Below, piece after piece: positions 11,751 through 23,895 of a DNA stretch of 64,000 nucleotides. Positions within the stretch are counted from its first letter, which is position 1. Each line of letters starts with the position of its first letter. The stretch is from the NCBI GenBank assembly GCA_037501455.1, contig CM074864.1, forward strand, positions 28,948,001-29,012,000, given 5' to 3'. The position numbers and the translations under genes were made by a program. The notes under the pieces were generated by a model. The model was not told the DNA's origin, ran no database searches, and was given only the letters and a program-made list of their open reading frames with translations. This DNA is from Lantana camara. Lineage: Eukaryota > Streptophyta > Magnoliopsida > Lamiales > Verbenaceae.

Positions 11751-14001
11751 TGTTGGAAAACACGAATCAGAAAGCAGCGGAATTTAAAAATTTTTCCAAC
11801 GAAAGGATCTTGAACTCGCAATCGTATATCCAAATTCGTAAAGATAGAAAACTTACTTTTCTTTTATTCTTTCTTGAAGCGTTTCAAGCCACCCAAGAAC
11901 GCTCTTCTCGCGGCTTGACAACCCGTCCCTCGAAAGTCTCTTTCTACTTCAGAATCCATTGTCGGGATAGCAATCCACACCAACCTAGATTCAATTCATG
12001 TCAGAGATGTTCTTAACAATATAACATAAAGAAAGAAACATGAAACGAGAAAAGCAGGATTGAAACTCCCTTCGAAACCAGTTTTGCGAAAGTAGAAAAC
12101 TGCCAGTCACAAAACCCTCGTGAAAAAATTCATCCTTCAGGATATGGACGAACGGTTTTCGCCATCTTCTTTGGTTCGATTTTTTCATTCGCTTCACGTC
12201 GGGTTCAGAATCGTTACATCATCCCTTCTGATCGTTTTGCTTGATCCCCACTTTTTGGTAAAGCTCGAATCTTCAAAACTTCTAACTTGAAACTCTCTAG
12301 AGATAGTCCACCAACTTGACTACAATCTAACTAGTAAGGATGCTAGTTCTCTAGTTAGTGTTTAGGCTTGACCTAGGGTTTCGTGTATCTTGGAGAAAGG
12401 ATGGTGAAACACATGAACCAAAAGAATTGTCAATTAGCTCTAAGGGGAGATCGAGCTCCCCTATATATAGGAGGGGAGTGGCCGAAATTCCTAGTCCTTA
12501 TGGACTAAGGATTTGGTCCCTCTCTCCTATTACTTGATCATCAAGTTATTTTGACTTTGACTTTGAATTCAAATTCAAATCAACTTTCAAGAGAGCTAAA
12601 ATATCCAAACTATTTTTGGATAATTTTATACTTTATTTATTTAAAATAAATAACTTATTTTATCTAATTAATTAATTCATAATTAATTAACTAGATTATT
12701 TTTCTCCAAAATAAGACTTTCTTTTTAATTCAAAATTAAACCAAAGTCTATTAAATAATTAATCACATTAATTATTTAACACATAAATAAATATACACGT
12801 ATATTTACACACGTGTGAGACACGTGTCACTCACGTGAGCCATACGTGTGGAACCCTCTTGGCCCGATTAACTCGTTTAACCATTTTAAAGCCTCAACTC
12901 ATGTAACCAAGTTGTTGTGTGTGACCCTCTAGGTTCTCAATTCAATTAGCAGTGACCCTAATTAATTAATTCACTAATTAATTAATCAGTCCACAGATTA
13001 AACGACCATAGTCTAGCAACAGGTGTTTAACCCCTAGCTGAATTGGAATGTTCGGATTCGACAGAACCTTTAAGTCATTGATTCATGTGAGATACAATCC
13101 TCCTACTTACTATCTCTCAACCATGATCTAGGGTAAGGGAATAATTAGAACCCTAATAATCTGGTCTTAAAGCTAAGTGCATTTCATATCCATTTGATCT
13201 CAATCCAAGAAACCCTTTTCTTGATGTCTTGATCTACTGCCTTGGCCAAGGACTCCATATGGCATATGAATGACTTACACAATAAGAGATCACCTTGCAT
13301 ATGCAAGTGTAGGTCCTTTCTTGATTCTCATTCACTTTCATGAGTCACTTGTGTAGCCCCAGCATAAGCCTTGAATCAATTGTCTAAGGCGACACCCTTT
13401 AAAGCTTATACCAAAGACGACAGAGTTAACTCATAAAGTAACATGGAACCTCAAGTCTAAGGATCAATTAATCACATCAATGACTCGTGAGATATTTCCT
13501 AATCTGGAAGTTTCCATTTCCTGAAATAGAAACTTCTTTTCCCATTTAGGAATGTTCTCACACGAGGCACCTCAGTGAACTTACTTATTAAAGTAAGCAC
13601 CCTCATGTATCACGCACGTATCAACTATACACTTTGCACCTCCATGAAACAAGGTGGTCCTTCTTAAGGGCGTGATCCCACAAGCAAGCCTTAGAGGAGT
13701 CAGGTTGACACTCCCACTGTCTGTAGGACTCATCGGCTTGGAGTATTTTACTAATCATGACTTATGTGATATAGGGCTCGTTCCATGAACCATTTCACCT
13801 AAATGGTAGAGTCCTAAAGTCATCAGGATTAGGGGAGTTCTCATACATGCGCACATAATGGAAACACACAAAACACGTATTGGCATATAAAGAAGTGTTT
13901 GCCTATAATCAATCGTATATTATTCAAAGATTGTCTGTGATACAAGAAAAGTCCCAAAGCAGATTACGTCGAATCGGCTTTCTAGGGCACTATTCCTAAC
14001 A
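11751..14001 (-). repeat. 5' LTR of element I
   Basis: 2251 bp bounded by TGTTGG and CCTAACA. It has the same layout as the copy at 3984-6230, with CACGTG boxes near 12810-12850 and a TATA box near 12460-12475 (minus strand). Confidence 0.9.
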
Positions 14002-15583
14002 CCCCTAACATATGAGGAGGCACTGTCAGACTCAGATTCTGATCAGTGGAAACAAGCCATGAAGTCCAAAATGGATTCCATGTACTCCAATCAAGTTTGG
14101 ACCTTGGTTGATTTGCCTGATGGGGTAAAACCGATAGGTTGGAAATGGATATTTAAGAGAAAGCTCGGAGTAGATGAAAACATTGCCGCCTATAAAGCAA
14201 GGCTCGTTGCCAAAGGCTTCACTAAAAGGCCCGGTGTGGACTTTGATGAAACCTTCTCGTCGGTTGTAATGCAAAAGTCCTTTTGGATCATGCTTGACAT
14301 AGCTGCATATTACGACTATGAGATATGGAAAATGGATGTGAAAACTGTCTTTCTCAATTGAGGCATTAATAAGGACATTTATATGGGTCAACCTATAGGT
14401 TTCACATTCAGTGGGAGTGAACAAAAGGTTTGCAAACTCCAAAGATCAATCTACGGATTGAAACAGGGTTCTAGGAATAGGAACATTTGTCTTGATGAAG
14501 CGATCAAAGCGTTTGGCTTCGTTCAAAAATTCGAATGAGTCCTGCATGTATAGAAAGGAATTGGAGACTTCAGTGCAATTCTTGGTGCTTTATGTTGATG
14601 ACATCCTTCTAATTGGGAATTCGAAGGATAACATGAAAGTTAGCAAGTCATGGTTATCGAACCAATTCGAGATGAAAGATCTTGGTGATGTGTACTACAT
14701 TCTTGGTATTAAGATCTATAGGGATAGATCTGAGAGATTGATAGGACTGTCACAATCGATGTACATAGACAAAGTACTGAAACGGTTCAGTATGGAGAAT
14801 GCGAAGAACAAAGTTCTTCCCATGAGTGTAAGAACATCTCTTTCGAAGAAGATGTGTCCTAAGACGAACCATGAGAAGGAAAGAATGACTCATGTACCTT
14901 ATGGCTCGGCAATAGGTAGCATAATGTATGCAATGCTATGACCGGATGTGGCATATGCACTTAGTGTAACGAGCCATTTCCAATCAGACCCTAGAGAAGG
15001 TCACTGGACTACCGTGAAGAATATCCTAAAGTACTTACGAAGCACTAAGGATTTATATACGGAGGACAGTAAGATCTAGTAATCAGAGAATACTGCGATG
15101 CAAGCTTTGCATCTGACTTAGATAATTTTAAGTCAATGTCAGGATACATTTTCAGCCTTAACGGCGGAGCAGTGAGTCGAAAAAGTTCCAAGCAAACGAC
15201 CACTGCAGATTTGACCACTAAGGTCGAATACTTAGCTGCAAATGATGCAGCTAAGGAATGTGTTTGGATTGAAAACTTCATTCAAGAATTGAATGTCGTT
15301 CCTAGCATGCAAGACCCCATTACTGTGTTTTGTGACAACACTGGGGTGGTTGCTCAAGCAAGAGAACCAAGATCTCAGCAACGGACCAAGCACATTATGA
15401 GGAAGTATCACCTAATCCGTGATATCATCAAAAGAGGTGGTGTGCAAATTGAGAGGGTCACATCAGCAGAGAACGTGGCAGACCCACTTACTAAACCCCT
15501 TAGTCAAGAAGCTTTTGAAGGTCATCTTGCAAAGATGGGACTTAGATTAGCTCCTGAATGGATTTGACGGGCAAGTGGGAGAT
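14002..15583 (+). pseudogene. Copia element K, RT and RNase H fragment
   Basis: Begins in mid-pol. The N-terminal RT part (14059-14361) has the Copia signatures YKARLVAKGF and MDVKTVFLN, followed by a TGA stop at 14359. The frame continues to GLKQGSRNRN, meets another TGA near 14537, then shifts. The next segment (14492-14941) carries the catalytic LYVDDILLIG motif and YILGIKIYRDRS, ending at TGA 14939. A further shift leads to RNase H (15136-15567) with SKSMSGYIFSLNGG-type, KVEYLAANDAAKE and QRTKHIMRKYHLIR motifs and a genuine terminal stop. Gag, protease and integrase are absent. The polypurine tract GCAAGTGGGAGA (15571-15582) and LTR H follow. The lineage resembles Tork/TAR-type Copia; I am not certain which. 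Confidence 0.88.
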
Positions 15584-17233
15584 TGTTAGGAATAGTGCCC
15601 TGAAAGCCGAAGTAATAGTCAGCTTTAATACTTTCCTTTTTGTAAATCACAGATAATCTTTGAATAATTCGAATTAAAGCAACACTTCTTTATATGCTCT
15701 TGTTTGATTATATGTTTACTTTTGACTGAGCATGTATAAGAACTCCCCTAATCAATATGCCTTATAGGACTCAACCATTTAGGTGAAATGGTTCATGAGA
15801 TGAGCCCTATATCACATAAGTCATGATTAGAAATCACTCCAAGCCGATGATTCCTACAGACAGTGGGAGTGTCAACCTGACTCGTTCGAGGCTTGCTCGT
15901 GTGATCACGCCCTTAAGAAGGACCACCTTGTTTCATGGGGTGCAAAGTGCAAAGTTGATACGTGCCTGATACATGGGGGTGCTTACTTATTCTAAGTAGG
16001 TACACTGAGGTGCCCATGTGAGAAGATTCCTAAATAGGAAAGGAAGTTTCTTTATCTAGAAATAGAAACTTCCATAATAGGAAATATCTCACGACTCATT
16101 GATGTGATTAAGTGATCCTTAAACTTGAGATTCCATAGATACTTTATGAGCTAACTCTGTAGTCTTAGGTGTAAGCTTTAAAGGGTGTCGCCTCAGACAA
16201 CTGATTCAAGGCTTATGATGGGGCTACACAAGTGGCACATGAAAGTATATGAGAATCGATAAAAGGACCTACGCTTGCATTAGCAAGATGATTGTCTCTT
16301 ATTGTGTAAGTCATTCATATGTCATCTAGGAGTCCTTGGCCAAGGCAGTGGATCAAGACATCAAGAAAAGAGTTTCTTGGACTGAGATCAAATGGATATG
16401 AAATGCACTTAACATTAAGATCAAGATTATTAGGGTTCTAATTATTCCCTTGTCCTAGATCTTCGTTGAGAGATGGGACGTAGGAGGACTATATCTCACA
16501 CATGTTAATGACTTCAAGGTTCTGTCGAATCGAGACATTCTTATTCAGTTAGGGGTCAAACACCTGTTGCTAGACTATGGTCGTTTGCTCTATGGACTGA
16601 TTAATTAATTAGGGAATTAATTAATTAGGGTCACTGTTAATTGAATTAAGAACCTAGAGGGTCACACATAACAACCCGGTCAGGTGGGTTAAGGCTTGAA
16701 TCGATTAAAAAAGTTGATCGAACCATTAAGAGAATGGTGGGACCCACACGTGTGAAGCACACGTGTGGGAGGCATGTATGACACGTGTCCTTAGGGATAC
16801 GTGTAGTCACGTGTATATGTGTATATATATTAAACAATTAATGTGTTAATTATTTAATGAACTTTGATCTAATTTTGAATTAATACTAAAGTCCTAATTT
16901 TGAGAATTAAAGTCTAATAAATAATTAATTATGAATTAATTAATTATTAGTCTTCAAGTTATTTATTATTTAATAAATAAAGTAAAAATAAAATATCTAA
17001 GAGAGTTAGATATTATTCTTCTTTGACAAGTTGGTCAAAAGATGGACTTTTGGTCAAAGTAAGAGACTTGGTCTCCAAGCAAGAAATCCCTTTCCAAAAG
17101 AGTTTGGAATTATTGTTCAACAAGGAAGAGGGGTTCGAACCCCTTGCCTATAAATACATAGGGTTCGAAGCCCATGGGATGATGATACACAATTTCTCCT
17201 TCTCCAAATATTATACACTAAACCCTATATATT
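15584..17233 (+). repeat. LTR H, 3' LTR of Copia K (3' end lost)
   Basis: Starts TGTTAGGAATAGTGCCC directly after the polypurine tract. It contains CACGTG boxes between 16747 and 16813 and a TATAAATA box at 17149-17156. It ends abruptly at the fold-back junction instead of reaching the usual CAACA terminus. Confidence 0.82.
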
Positions 17234-17245
17234 TATAGGGTTTAG
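17218..17245. repeat. perfect inverted repeat at the H/H' junction
   Basis: Arms CTAAACCCTATA (17218-17229) and TATAGGGTTTAG (17234-17245) surround a 4-nt loop. Sequence on the left is LTR H in plus orientation; sequence on the right is the same LTR family in minus orientation. Confidence 0.9.
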
Positions 17246-17492
17246 TCACTAATTCAAAACATCCTCTTCACGCGGCTTGATCCCCAGAAGGTCCTTCGAA
17301 TCTTTCAAGACTTCACGGTAGTAGCCCTCTAGAGAATTAGTCCACCAATCGCGACCACGATCCGAATAGAGAGGATGCTAGCTCTATATTCGGTGTTTAG
17401 GCTCTAGGGTTTAGTGTGTTGTAACGCCCCAGCTTTCGGCATTTTAGGTATGATCGACACGTGTGCGTTTAAGAGTTAGCTTTTAATTATTA

Positions 17493-20157
17493 TGTAGCAC
17501 CCTAAACCCCAAGGCGCCACATCCCCCGCACTATAGCCTCGATCCACGTATGAAATGGACAGTTCATACATAAACCAAGACCACAGCGAACGGGTGACAA
17601 TAAAAATGACGAGCTAGGCGGGACACTCTCCCCAACATAATCAACGTAAACATGAATAGAAAAGCGGAAGCAATAAAGTCATTCATATATATAGGTACCA
17701 TATTTATTACATAGATACATATAGGTACCAATTAGCTATCACTACATTATCATATCTCAATAATATACATCAGTAAGTATCCAAAAGGTATCAATCGTGA
17801 GAGTAACATGATAACCGACAAAAGTATATACATGAAGGTACATTGCTAGACTCGTGACAATGCAAGACTCGAACAACGCCCGCCTAGCGCGACCACGCTC
17901 AAAGTGTACCTGAAAAGTGAAGTATCAGTCTACTGAAGACTGAGTGAGGGGCAATAAATAAATATATACAACACATCACATGCAAGTTGTAGCCTCGGGT
18001 GAAGATTTGAGCATAAAATAGATATGTAATTCAAGAAGTTAATCTTTGCCCGAGATTACAACCAATCATTTTAACACGTTTATTTAATCATGCTTGTCAA
18101 TGTCATGAACATGTGGCCCAGGCGAGCAAGGGCAATCTCCAACCGAACTCCCAATCGTGAACAATACGTGATCATGCTTGCTTGCTTGATAATTACGTGA
18201 TCATGCAATTTAATTAGTGCTCATATAAACAAGTTCATGCTTGAAGTCATGCAATAACCCGAGGATAACCCGACATGCCGGATTAATCCCCAGTCTCCTT
18301 CTTCCTCCGGTTGATAGCGAGTTTGCAAGGCTCGACTATCCACGACATGGTGTGTGTAGAGGACATGACCCTCTAGACACGAAACTCCTTCCACCACTAA
18401 TCTCCTAGTGGCTTCGGGGGTGATCCCAACAATGTGAGGATAATTCAGGAGTTACCCGTCAGCCCTTGCTTTCCCGGTTGGCTCAAGAATTACCCTCGGG
18501 CCCACGTGCAATCATGTACTCGCCAAACATGCTTGAAATCATGAATTACTTGCTTGAAATGTTCATGGTTTTGAAATCATTTATAAGTATAATACGTTTT
18601 GGCCGAAAACAAGCACATAAGGGTTATAGGGTTCGTTTTACCAAAACAAAACCTCACCTTTTCTTGCAAAATATAATAAAGAAGCGTTCTAAGGAGCTTG
18701 CTCCCCGTCCACGCCCTCGTGACCTGTGCAAATACGATGTACATTCGTGAGACATGACCTAAAATGACCAAAATATGATGAACGGCGGAAATGTGTCGAG
18801 ACGACCATGAAAATGCAATGTGGTATGATAACATGTTGTTTCACATTATATTAGCACATATTATAGCAATTCGGGGTCAAAGAAGTCATTGGATCGAGGG
18901 GCTATTTTCGTAAATTTATGCAGAAACTTTTGTTCTGCATGTCCAGGTGGGAACGGCCGTTCCGTTCCCCTTTGAAAAATGGGAACGGTCGTTCCCAAGA
19001 GTTCCCCGAAACGTGCCAGCGTTTTTCCCCTTAAAAACGCGCCTTTGAGCTGGGAACGGCCCTTCCGGCGCAAGGCCAAAAATGGGAACGGCCGTTCCCA
19101 TGCTCGGTCGCCTAAATTTTGAAAAGGAATGGGAACGCCCGTTCCCGCAATGCCTTGAGGCTGGGAACGGTCGTTCCCAGTTCTGCAACTGGGAAAAACA
19201 GAGCAAAACAGAGTATGCTCTCGGGGAAGAACCAACAAAGCAACAAAATTTCATTTTTGAACCCCAAAGACTATAATTTCTGGGAATATGATATAAATAC
19301 ACTTATAGCATAATAATATCACACTTAAACACATAAAACATGCAATACAACAAGATTTCCAAGGTTTCATGTTCATGGCCAACTTGATCAAGAAAGTTCA
19401 ATTATCCAATAAATCCATGAAAGAATCATGCCATAATTCATGCTATCATCAAATAATCATGCTTTGCACAACCAAGAGTTCATCTACCATGAAATTCCTA
19501 AACCCTAACATATACAATTATGATCAACTCATTCATTCATGCACCCACCAACCTTGAAGATGAAAGAAATGAAGAAGATGGATTATAATGATGATCACTC
19601 CCTAATTCCTTGAAAGATTTCTTGAAATCTTGATGATTGATTGAAAAATCCACTCTTCCCTTTTCTCTTCTTAGTACCGAGAATGAGAGCAAATGTGTTT
19701 GGTAAATTTTTGGATGAAATGAGCTCATGGAAGCTCATGGAAATGCATATACCGTGATTCATCTCCTTGGTTTGAGTGAGATATGCCAATTTGCCAATTA
19801 ATCCTTGAATTGTTTAAGTTATGCAATCGAGTGTATGAGGTTTTAAAATATGATCAATTTGGTCCTAAAAGTTCATGCAATTAAGTCCCCAAAGTTTTAG
19901 AAATAACTATTTAGGGACAAATTGGTAATTTGAAATACTCTCGGTAACGATTTCATGAAATAAATATTTTTCGTGTTATGAAATAATATTTTTGATGATA
20001 TGAAATCAAAGAATTGATATAAATAATGTTTCATGAATTTTATAAAAATATGAATGCCACGTAAGAATGTATTATAAATTAAAGAAATAAATAAAACCTA
20101 CGCTCAAAACGCACACGTGGCGTGCTTACCTGTTCATCCGGAAACCGGGGCGTTACA
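17493..20157 (-). mobile_element. solo LTR G, Gypsy type, TSD TATTA
   Basis: Bounded on the plus strand by TGTAGCACCC and GGGGCGTTACA, i.e. an inverted LTR that starts TGTAACGCCCC. The target duplication TATTA is exact at 17488-17492 and 20158-20162. It is the same family as F but in opposite orientation, and lies inside F. No internal region is present, which is typical after recombination between two LTRs. It contains the dyad array at 18949-19180. Confidence 0.92.
18949..19180. repeat. paired-dyad array in LTR G (arm GGGAAC)
   Basis: Six copies of GGGAAC-core-GTTCCC are centred at 18956.5, 18988.5, 19059.5, 19091.5, 19138.5 and 19170.5. Cores are GGCC, GGTC, GGCC, GGCC, GCCC and GGTC. Centre spacings are 32, 71, 32, 47 and 32 bp: three pairs, each 32 bp apart. 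The best copies are perfect over 18-20 bp (19083-19100, 19161-19180). Confidence 0.95.
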
Positions 20158-20230
20158 TATTAATTGTTCATTTCTTTAATTTTCTATAGCATGACATAAT
20201 TTTATAAAATCATATTCTTGACATTTTATT

Positions 20231-20235
20231 GAAAA
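20231..20235. other. target-site duplication of element E, left copy
   Basis: GAAAA here is repeated at 29617-29621 immediately after the 3' LTR. Confidence 0.93.
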
Positions 20236-21387
20236 TGTTAGGAATAGTGCCCTAGAAAGCCGATTCGACGTAATCTGCTTTGGGACTTTTCTTGTATCAC
20301 AGACAATCTTTGAATAATATACGATTGATCATAGGCAAACACTTCTTTATATGCCAATACGTGTTTTGTGTGTTTCCATTACGTGCGCATGTATGAGAAC
20401 TCCCCTAATCCTGATGACTTTAGGACTCTACCATTTAGGTGAAATGGTTCATGAAACGAGCCCTATATCACATAAGTCATGATTAGTAAAATACTCCAAG
20501 CCGATGAGTCCTACAGACAGTGGGAGTGTCAACCTGACTCCTCTAAGGCTTGCTTGTGGGATCACGCCCTTAAGAAGGACCACCTTGTTTCATGGAGGTG
20601 CAAAGTGTATAGTTGATACGTGCGTGATACATAAGGGTGCTTACTTCAATAAGTAAGTTCACTGAGGTGCCCCGTGTGAGAACATTCCTAAATGGGAAAG
20701 GAAGTTTCTATTTCAGGAAATGGAAACTTCCAGATTAGGAAATATCTCACGAGTCATTGATGTGATTAATTGATCCTTAGACTTGAGATTCCATGTTACT
20801 TTATGAGTTAACTCTGTAGTCTTTCGTATAAGCTTTAAAGGGTGTCGCCTTAGACAACTGATTCAAGGCTTATGCTGGGGCTGCACAAGTGACTCATGAA
20901 AGTGAATGAGAATCAGGAAAGGACCTACACTTGCATATGCAAGGTGATCTCTTATTGTGAAAGTCATTCATATACCATATGGAGTCCTTGGCCAAGGCAG
21001 TAGATCAAGACATCAAGAAAAGGGTTTCTTGGATTGAGATCAAATGGATATGAAATGCACTTAGCTTTAAGACCGGATTATTAGGGTTCTGATTATTCCC
21101 TTGCCCTAGATCTTGGTTGAGAGATAGTAAGTAGGAGGATTGTATCTCACATGAAGCAATGACTTAAAGGTTCTGTCGAATCCGAACATTCCAATTCAGC
21201 TAGGGGTTAAACACCTGTTGCTAGACTATGGTCGTTTAATCTGTGGACTGATTAATTAATTAGTGAATTAATTAATTAGGGTCACTGCTAATTGAATTGA
21301 GAACCTATAGGGTCACACACAACAACTTGGTTACATGAGTTGAGGCTTTAAAATGATTAAACGAGTTAATCAAGCCAAGAGGGTTCC

Positions 21388-21456
21388 ACACGTGTGAAAC
21401 CACACGTGTGGCTCACGTGAGTGACACGTGTCACTGTGACACGTGTCACACACGTG
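21388..21456. promoter_or_regulatory. array of six CACGTG (G-box) palindromes
   Basis: CACGTG occurs at 21389, 21403, 21414, 21425, 21440 and 21451, with centre spacings of 14, 11, 11, 15 and 11 bp, close to one helical turn. Several sit in longer palindromes, such as CCACACGTGTGG and GTGACACGTGTCAC. G-boxes bind bZIP and bHLH factors in plants; that these drive the LTR promoter is inference. Confidence 0.85.
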
Positions 21457-21796
21457 CGTGTATATATATATATATATATATATATTAAATAATTAATTAG
21501 TTAATTATTTAATAGACTTTGGTTTAATTTTGAATTAAAAGGAAAGTCTAATTTTGGAGAAAATAATCTAGTTAATTAATTATGAATTAATTAATTAGAT
21601 AAAAATAAGTTATTTATTTTATAATAAATAAAGTATAAAATTATCCAAAATAGTTTGGATATTTTTAGCTCTCTTAAAAGTTGACTTGAATTAGAATTCA
21701 AAGTTAAAGTTGGAAAATACTTGATGATCAAGTAATAGGAGAGAGGGACCAAAATCCTAGCCCATATAGGACTAGGAATTTCGGCACCCCCCTCCC

Positions 21797-21804
21797 TATA
21801 AATA
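21797..21804 (+). promoter_or_regulatory. TATA box of LTR E promoter
   Basis: TATAAATA stands in a cytosine-rich context about 340 bp downstream of the G-box array. The copy in the 3' LTR is at 29225-29232. It is the best candidate for the start of genomic RNA. Confidence 0.7.
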
Positions 21805-22191
21805 GGGGAGCTCGAGCTCCTTATGGAGCTAATTGACAATTCTTGGTTCATGTGTTGAACACCTTCCTTTTCTCCAAGATTAAATTAAACCCTAGGTTAA
21901 GCCTAAACACTAACTAGAGAACTAGCATCCTTACTAGTTAGATTGTGATCAAGTTGGTGGACTTTCTCTAGAGACTTCAAGTTAGAAGTTTGAAGATTCG
22001 AGCTTTACCAAGGAGAGGGGATCAAGCCGCGAGAAGAGCGTTCTTGGGTGGCTTGAAACGCTTCAAGAAAGAATAAAAGAAAAGTAAGTTTTCTATCTCT
22101 ACGAATTTGGTTACACGATTGCGAGTCCAAGATCCTTTTGTTGGAAAATTTTTTAAATTCCGCTGCTTTCTGATTCGTGTTTTCCAACAAG

Positions 22192-22204
22192 TGGTATCAG
22201 AGCC
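22192..22204 (+). other. primer-binding site of element E
   Basis: TGGTATCAGAGCC stands two bases after the LTR end and is complementary to initiator tRNA-Met. Confidence 0.95.
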
Positions 22205-22479
22205 ACCTCGTTAATCGTGTTTTTGATTCGTCTCAATTATTCTGAATTTGGTAGAAATTCTTAGGCTTAGATGCGAATTAGGTATTCATGAGTTCTTTTA
22301 GAAAGCCTGAAATACGAAACTGTAATTTTTCCTGAATTTCTGAAACTGTTTTCTTAAATTGTGATTTTGAAAACCATTTTGATTGAAATATGTTTAAATC
22401 GAATTTTTTAATTTTGGATTGAACCGGGTTTTGGAGAAACCCAAAATACGAAACGGAACACGAAAAAGCAACGAGCCTA

Positions 22480-22710
22480 GGCGTGCTAGCACATCGCACG
22501 CCCAGGCCCGTCGCCGCCGCCCAGCTCCTCCCGCAACCGCGCGGGAGCCGTCCCGGGCGCGCCTAGGCGCCCCCGCCCAGCCCGTCCCGCAACAGTGCGG
22601 AACGCCTGCCCAGCCCGCCTAGCCGTGGCGGGCGCTGCTGCGCGCGGCGCACGCATGATGCGCGGCCAGCGCGCGCGCTGCTGCGCGACGGCGCCTCGCG
22701 CGGATAGGCC
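22480..22710 (+). repeat. GC-rich leader with CCCGC stem-loops, element E
   Basis: Stem-loops are at 22528-22547 (CTCCCGC and GCGGGAG arms) and 22584-22603 (imperfect). It is equivalent to 11160-11460 of element I and 2985-3138 of element K. Confidence 0.8.
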
Positions 22711-23895
22711 CTTTTCGGGCTCGCTTTCGTGTTTCGTGTTTTTCGTGTTTTCGGTCCGAAAAATCCCGATTTAATTTTATCTTAATTTTATCTTTTAAAA
22801 TCAGTTTTGCTAAAATAAAATTATTTTAAAATTTTGATTAAATTGGGATTTTTGAGAAATTAAAGCGATTTGGATTTTGGGAAAATTATGAATTTTATTT
22901 TCTGAAAATAATGAAAGAATAAAATTATTAATTTTGGAAATTAATTGGAATTTTATTGGTTTGTTGTTTTTCGGGTTTTATTGAAAAGGCTCTCGAACAA
23001 GAATTGCATCTAAGTCGTGTTTTAAGTCATTAGGACTTGAAACGAGAATTTTAATTTATTGGCTAAATTTAAATTCTCGCAAAAGCATGTTAGGTGATCA
23101 TGGGTTTAGATCTATGTATGGTTTTAATTTATGCACATGGATGGTTTAAATTGGGGTTGGAGCCCTATAGTTGCGTTTTTCAATTGAGGTTGGAGCCTCA
23201 CTTATGTGCGTACTGTTATGTGATTTATTATGTGGCTTTCCATATTACTGTTTTTGAGGCCGGGGTATGCCCCGTGTAATTGTCTAAGGCCAATATGAAG
23301 ATTGAGCCTTATTACTTTATGTCTTTTTCTTTTTATTGTAATTTGAGAGTAGAGATAGGTGGTGAGGTTTTATTTTCATTTTGGAGACTATGCACCCTTG
23401 GAGTAAGATGGACCACATTCAAGTAACAAGGAGGCCATAAGTGAAGACCCCTCAAAATGTTAGGGAGGGGAATCTCAATTGTTAAATGTAATAGAGATAG
23501 GGCTCGTATTTTGTTACCGCTTTCCATTATGTGATTTAAACTATTTATGTGGCATGTATGTTAGAACTTGTGATTGTGGAGTGGCTCCCACATATCACGC
23601 ATAAGATAGGTAGAACCCATGATCATTACATGTTAGTATCATGCTAGGACATGTTATCTGTTTATGTGCTTGTTTGAAATGCATTTAAGTGTACTTGCAT
23701 TAATCAAGACTAATAAAATTGGATAACATATATGTTGGTGAGGTCGAACCGGACAACTCTTCGGTTGATTCGAAAATTCCCATTAAATATTAAGCTCATT
23801 TCGAATAATAGGTATTTAATTCGAGATGCAAATTTTGAATTAAATTCCTAGCATTCCATCAATAGGTTTTAAGTTTAGTAAGTAAAGCTAGTTAT

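Larger units (their letters stand above)
3984..14001 (-). mobile_element. Copia element I, non-autonomous, full length (minus)
   Basis: On the minus strand it has a 5' LTR (11751-14001), PBS (11736-11748), internal region (6231-11750), polypurine tract next to 6231, and 3' LTR (3984-6230). The two LTRs agree closely by eye, which points to a recent insertion. The internal region nevertheless has no open gag or pol. It is colinear with the internal region of element E in this window, including shared stops and a shared loss inside the RT region. No target-site duplication is found: the left flank is LTR J and the right flank is K pol. The outermost bases of the left LTR are also altered (gacta where tgtt is expected). 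One edge was therefore rearranged after insertion. Confidence 0.85.
20236..22189 (+). repeat. 5' LTR of element E
   Basis: 1954 bp from TGTTAGGAATAGTGCCC to TTTCCAACA. It has a TA repeat at 21461-21485, CACGTG boxes just upstream of that, and a TATA box at 21797. Confidence 0.93.

Noticed and set aside
14032..14442. 136-codon minus frame
   Set aside because: Antisense shadow of the Copia K reverse transcriptase.
18861..19302. Overlapping 64-128 codon frames on both strands across the LTR G array with repeated peptides
   Set aside because: The repeats come from palindromic DNA units read in any frame; frames have no domains, overlap on both strands and do not persist in LTR F.
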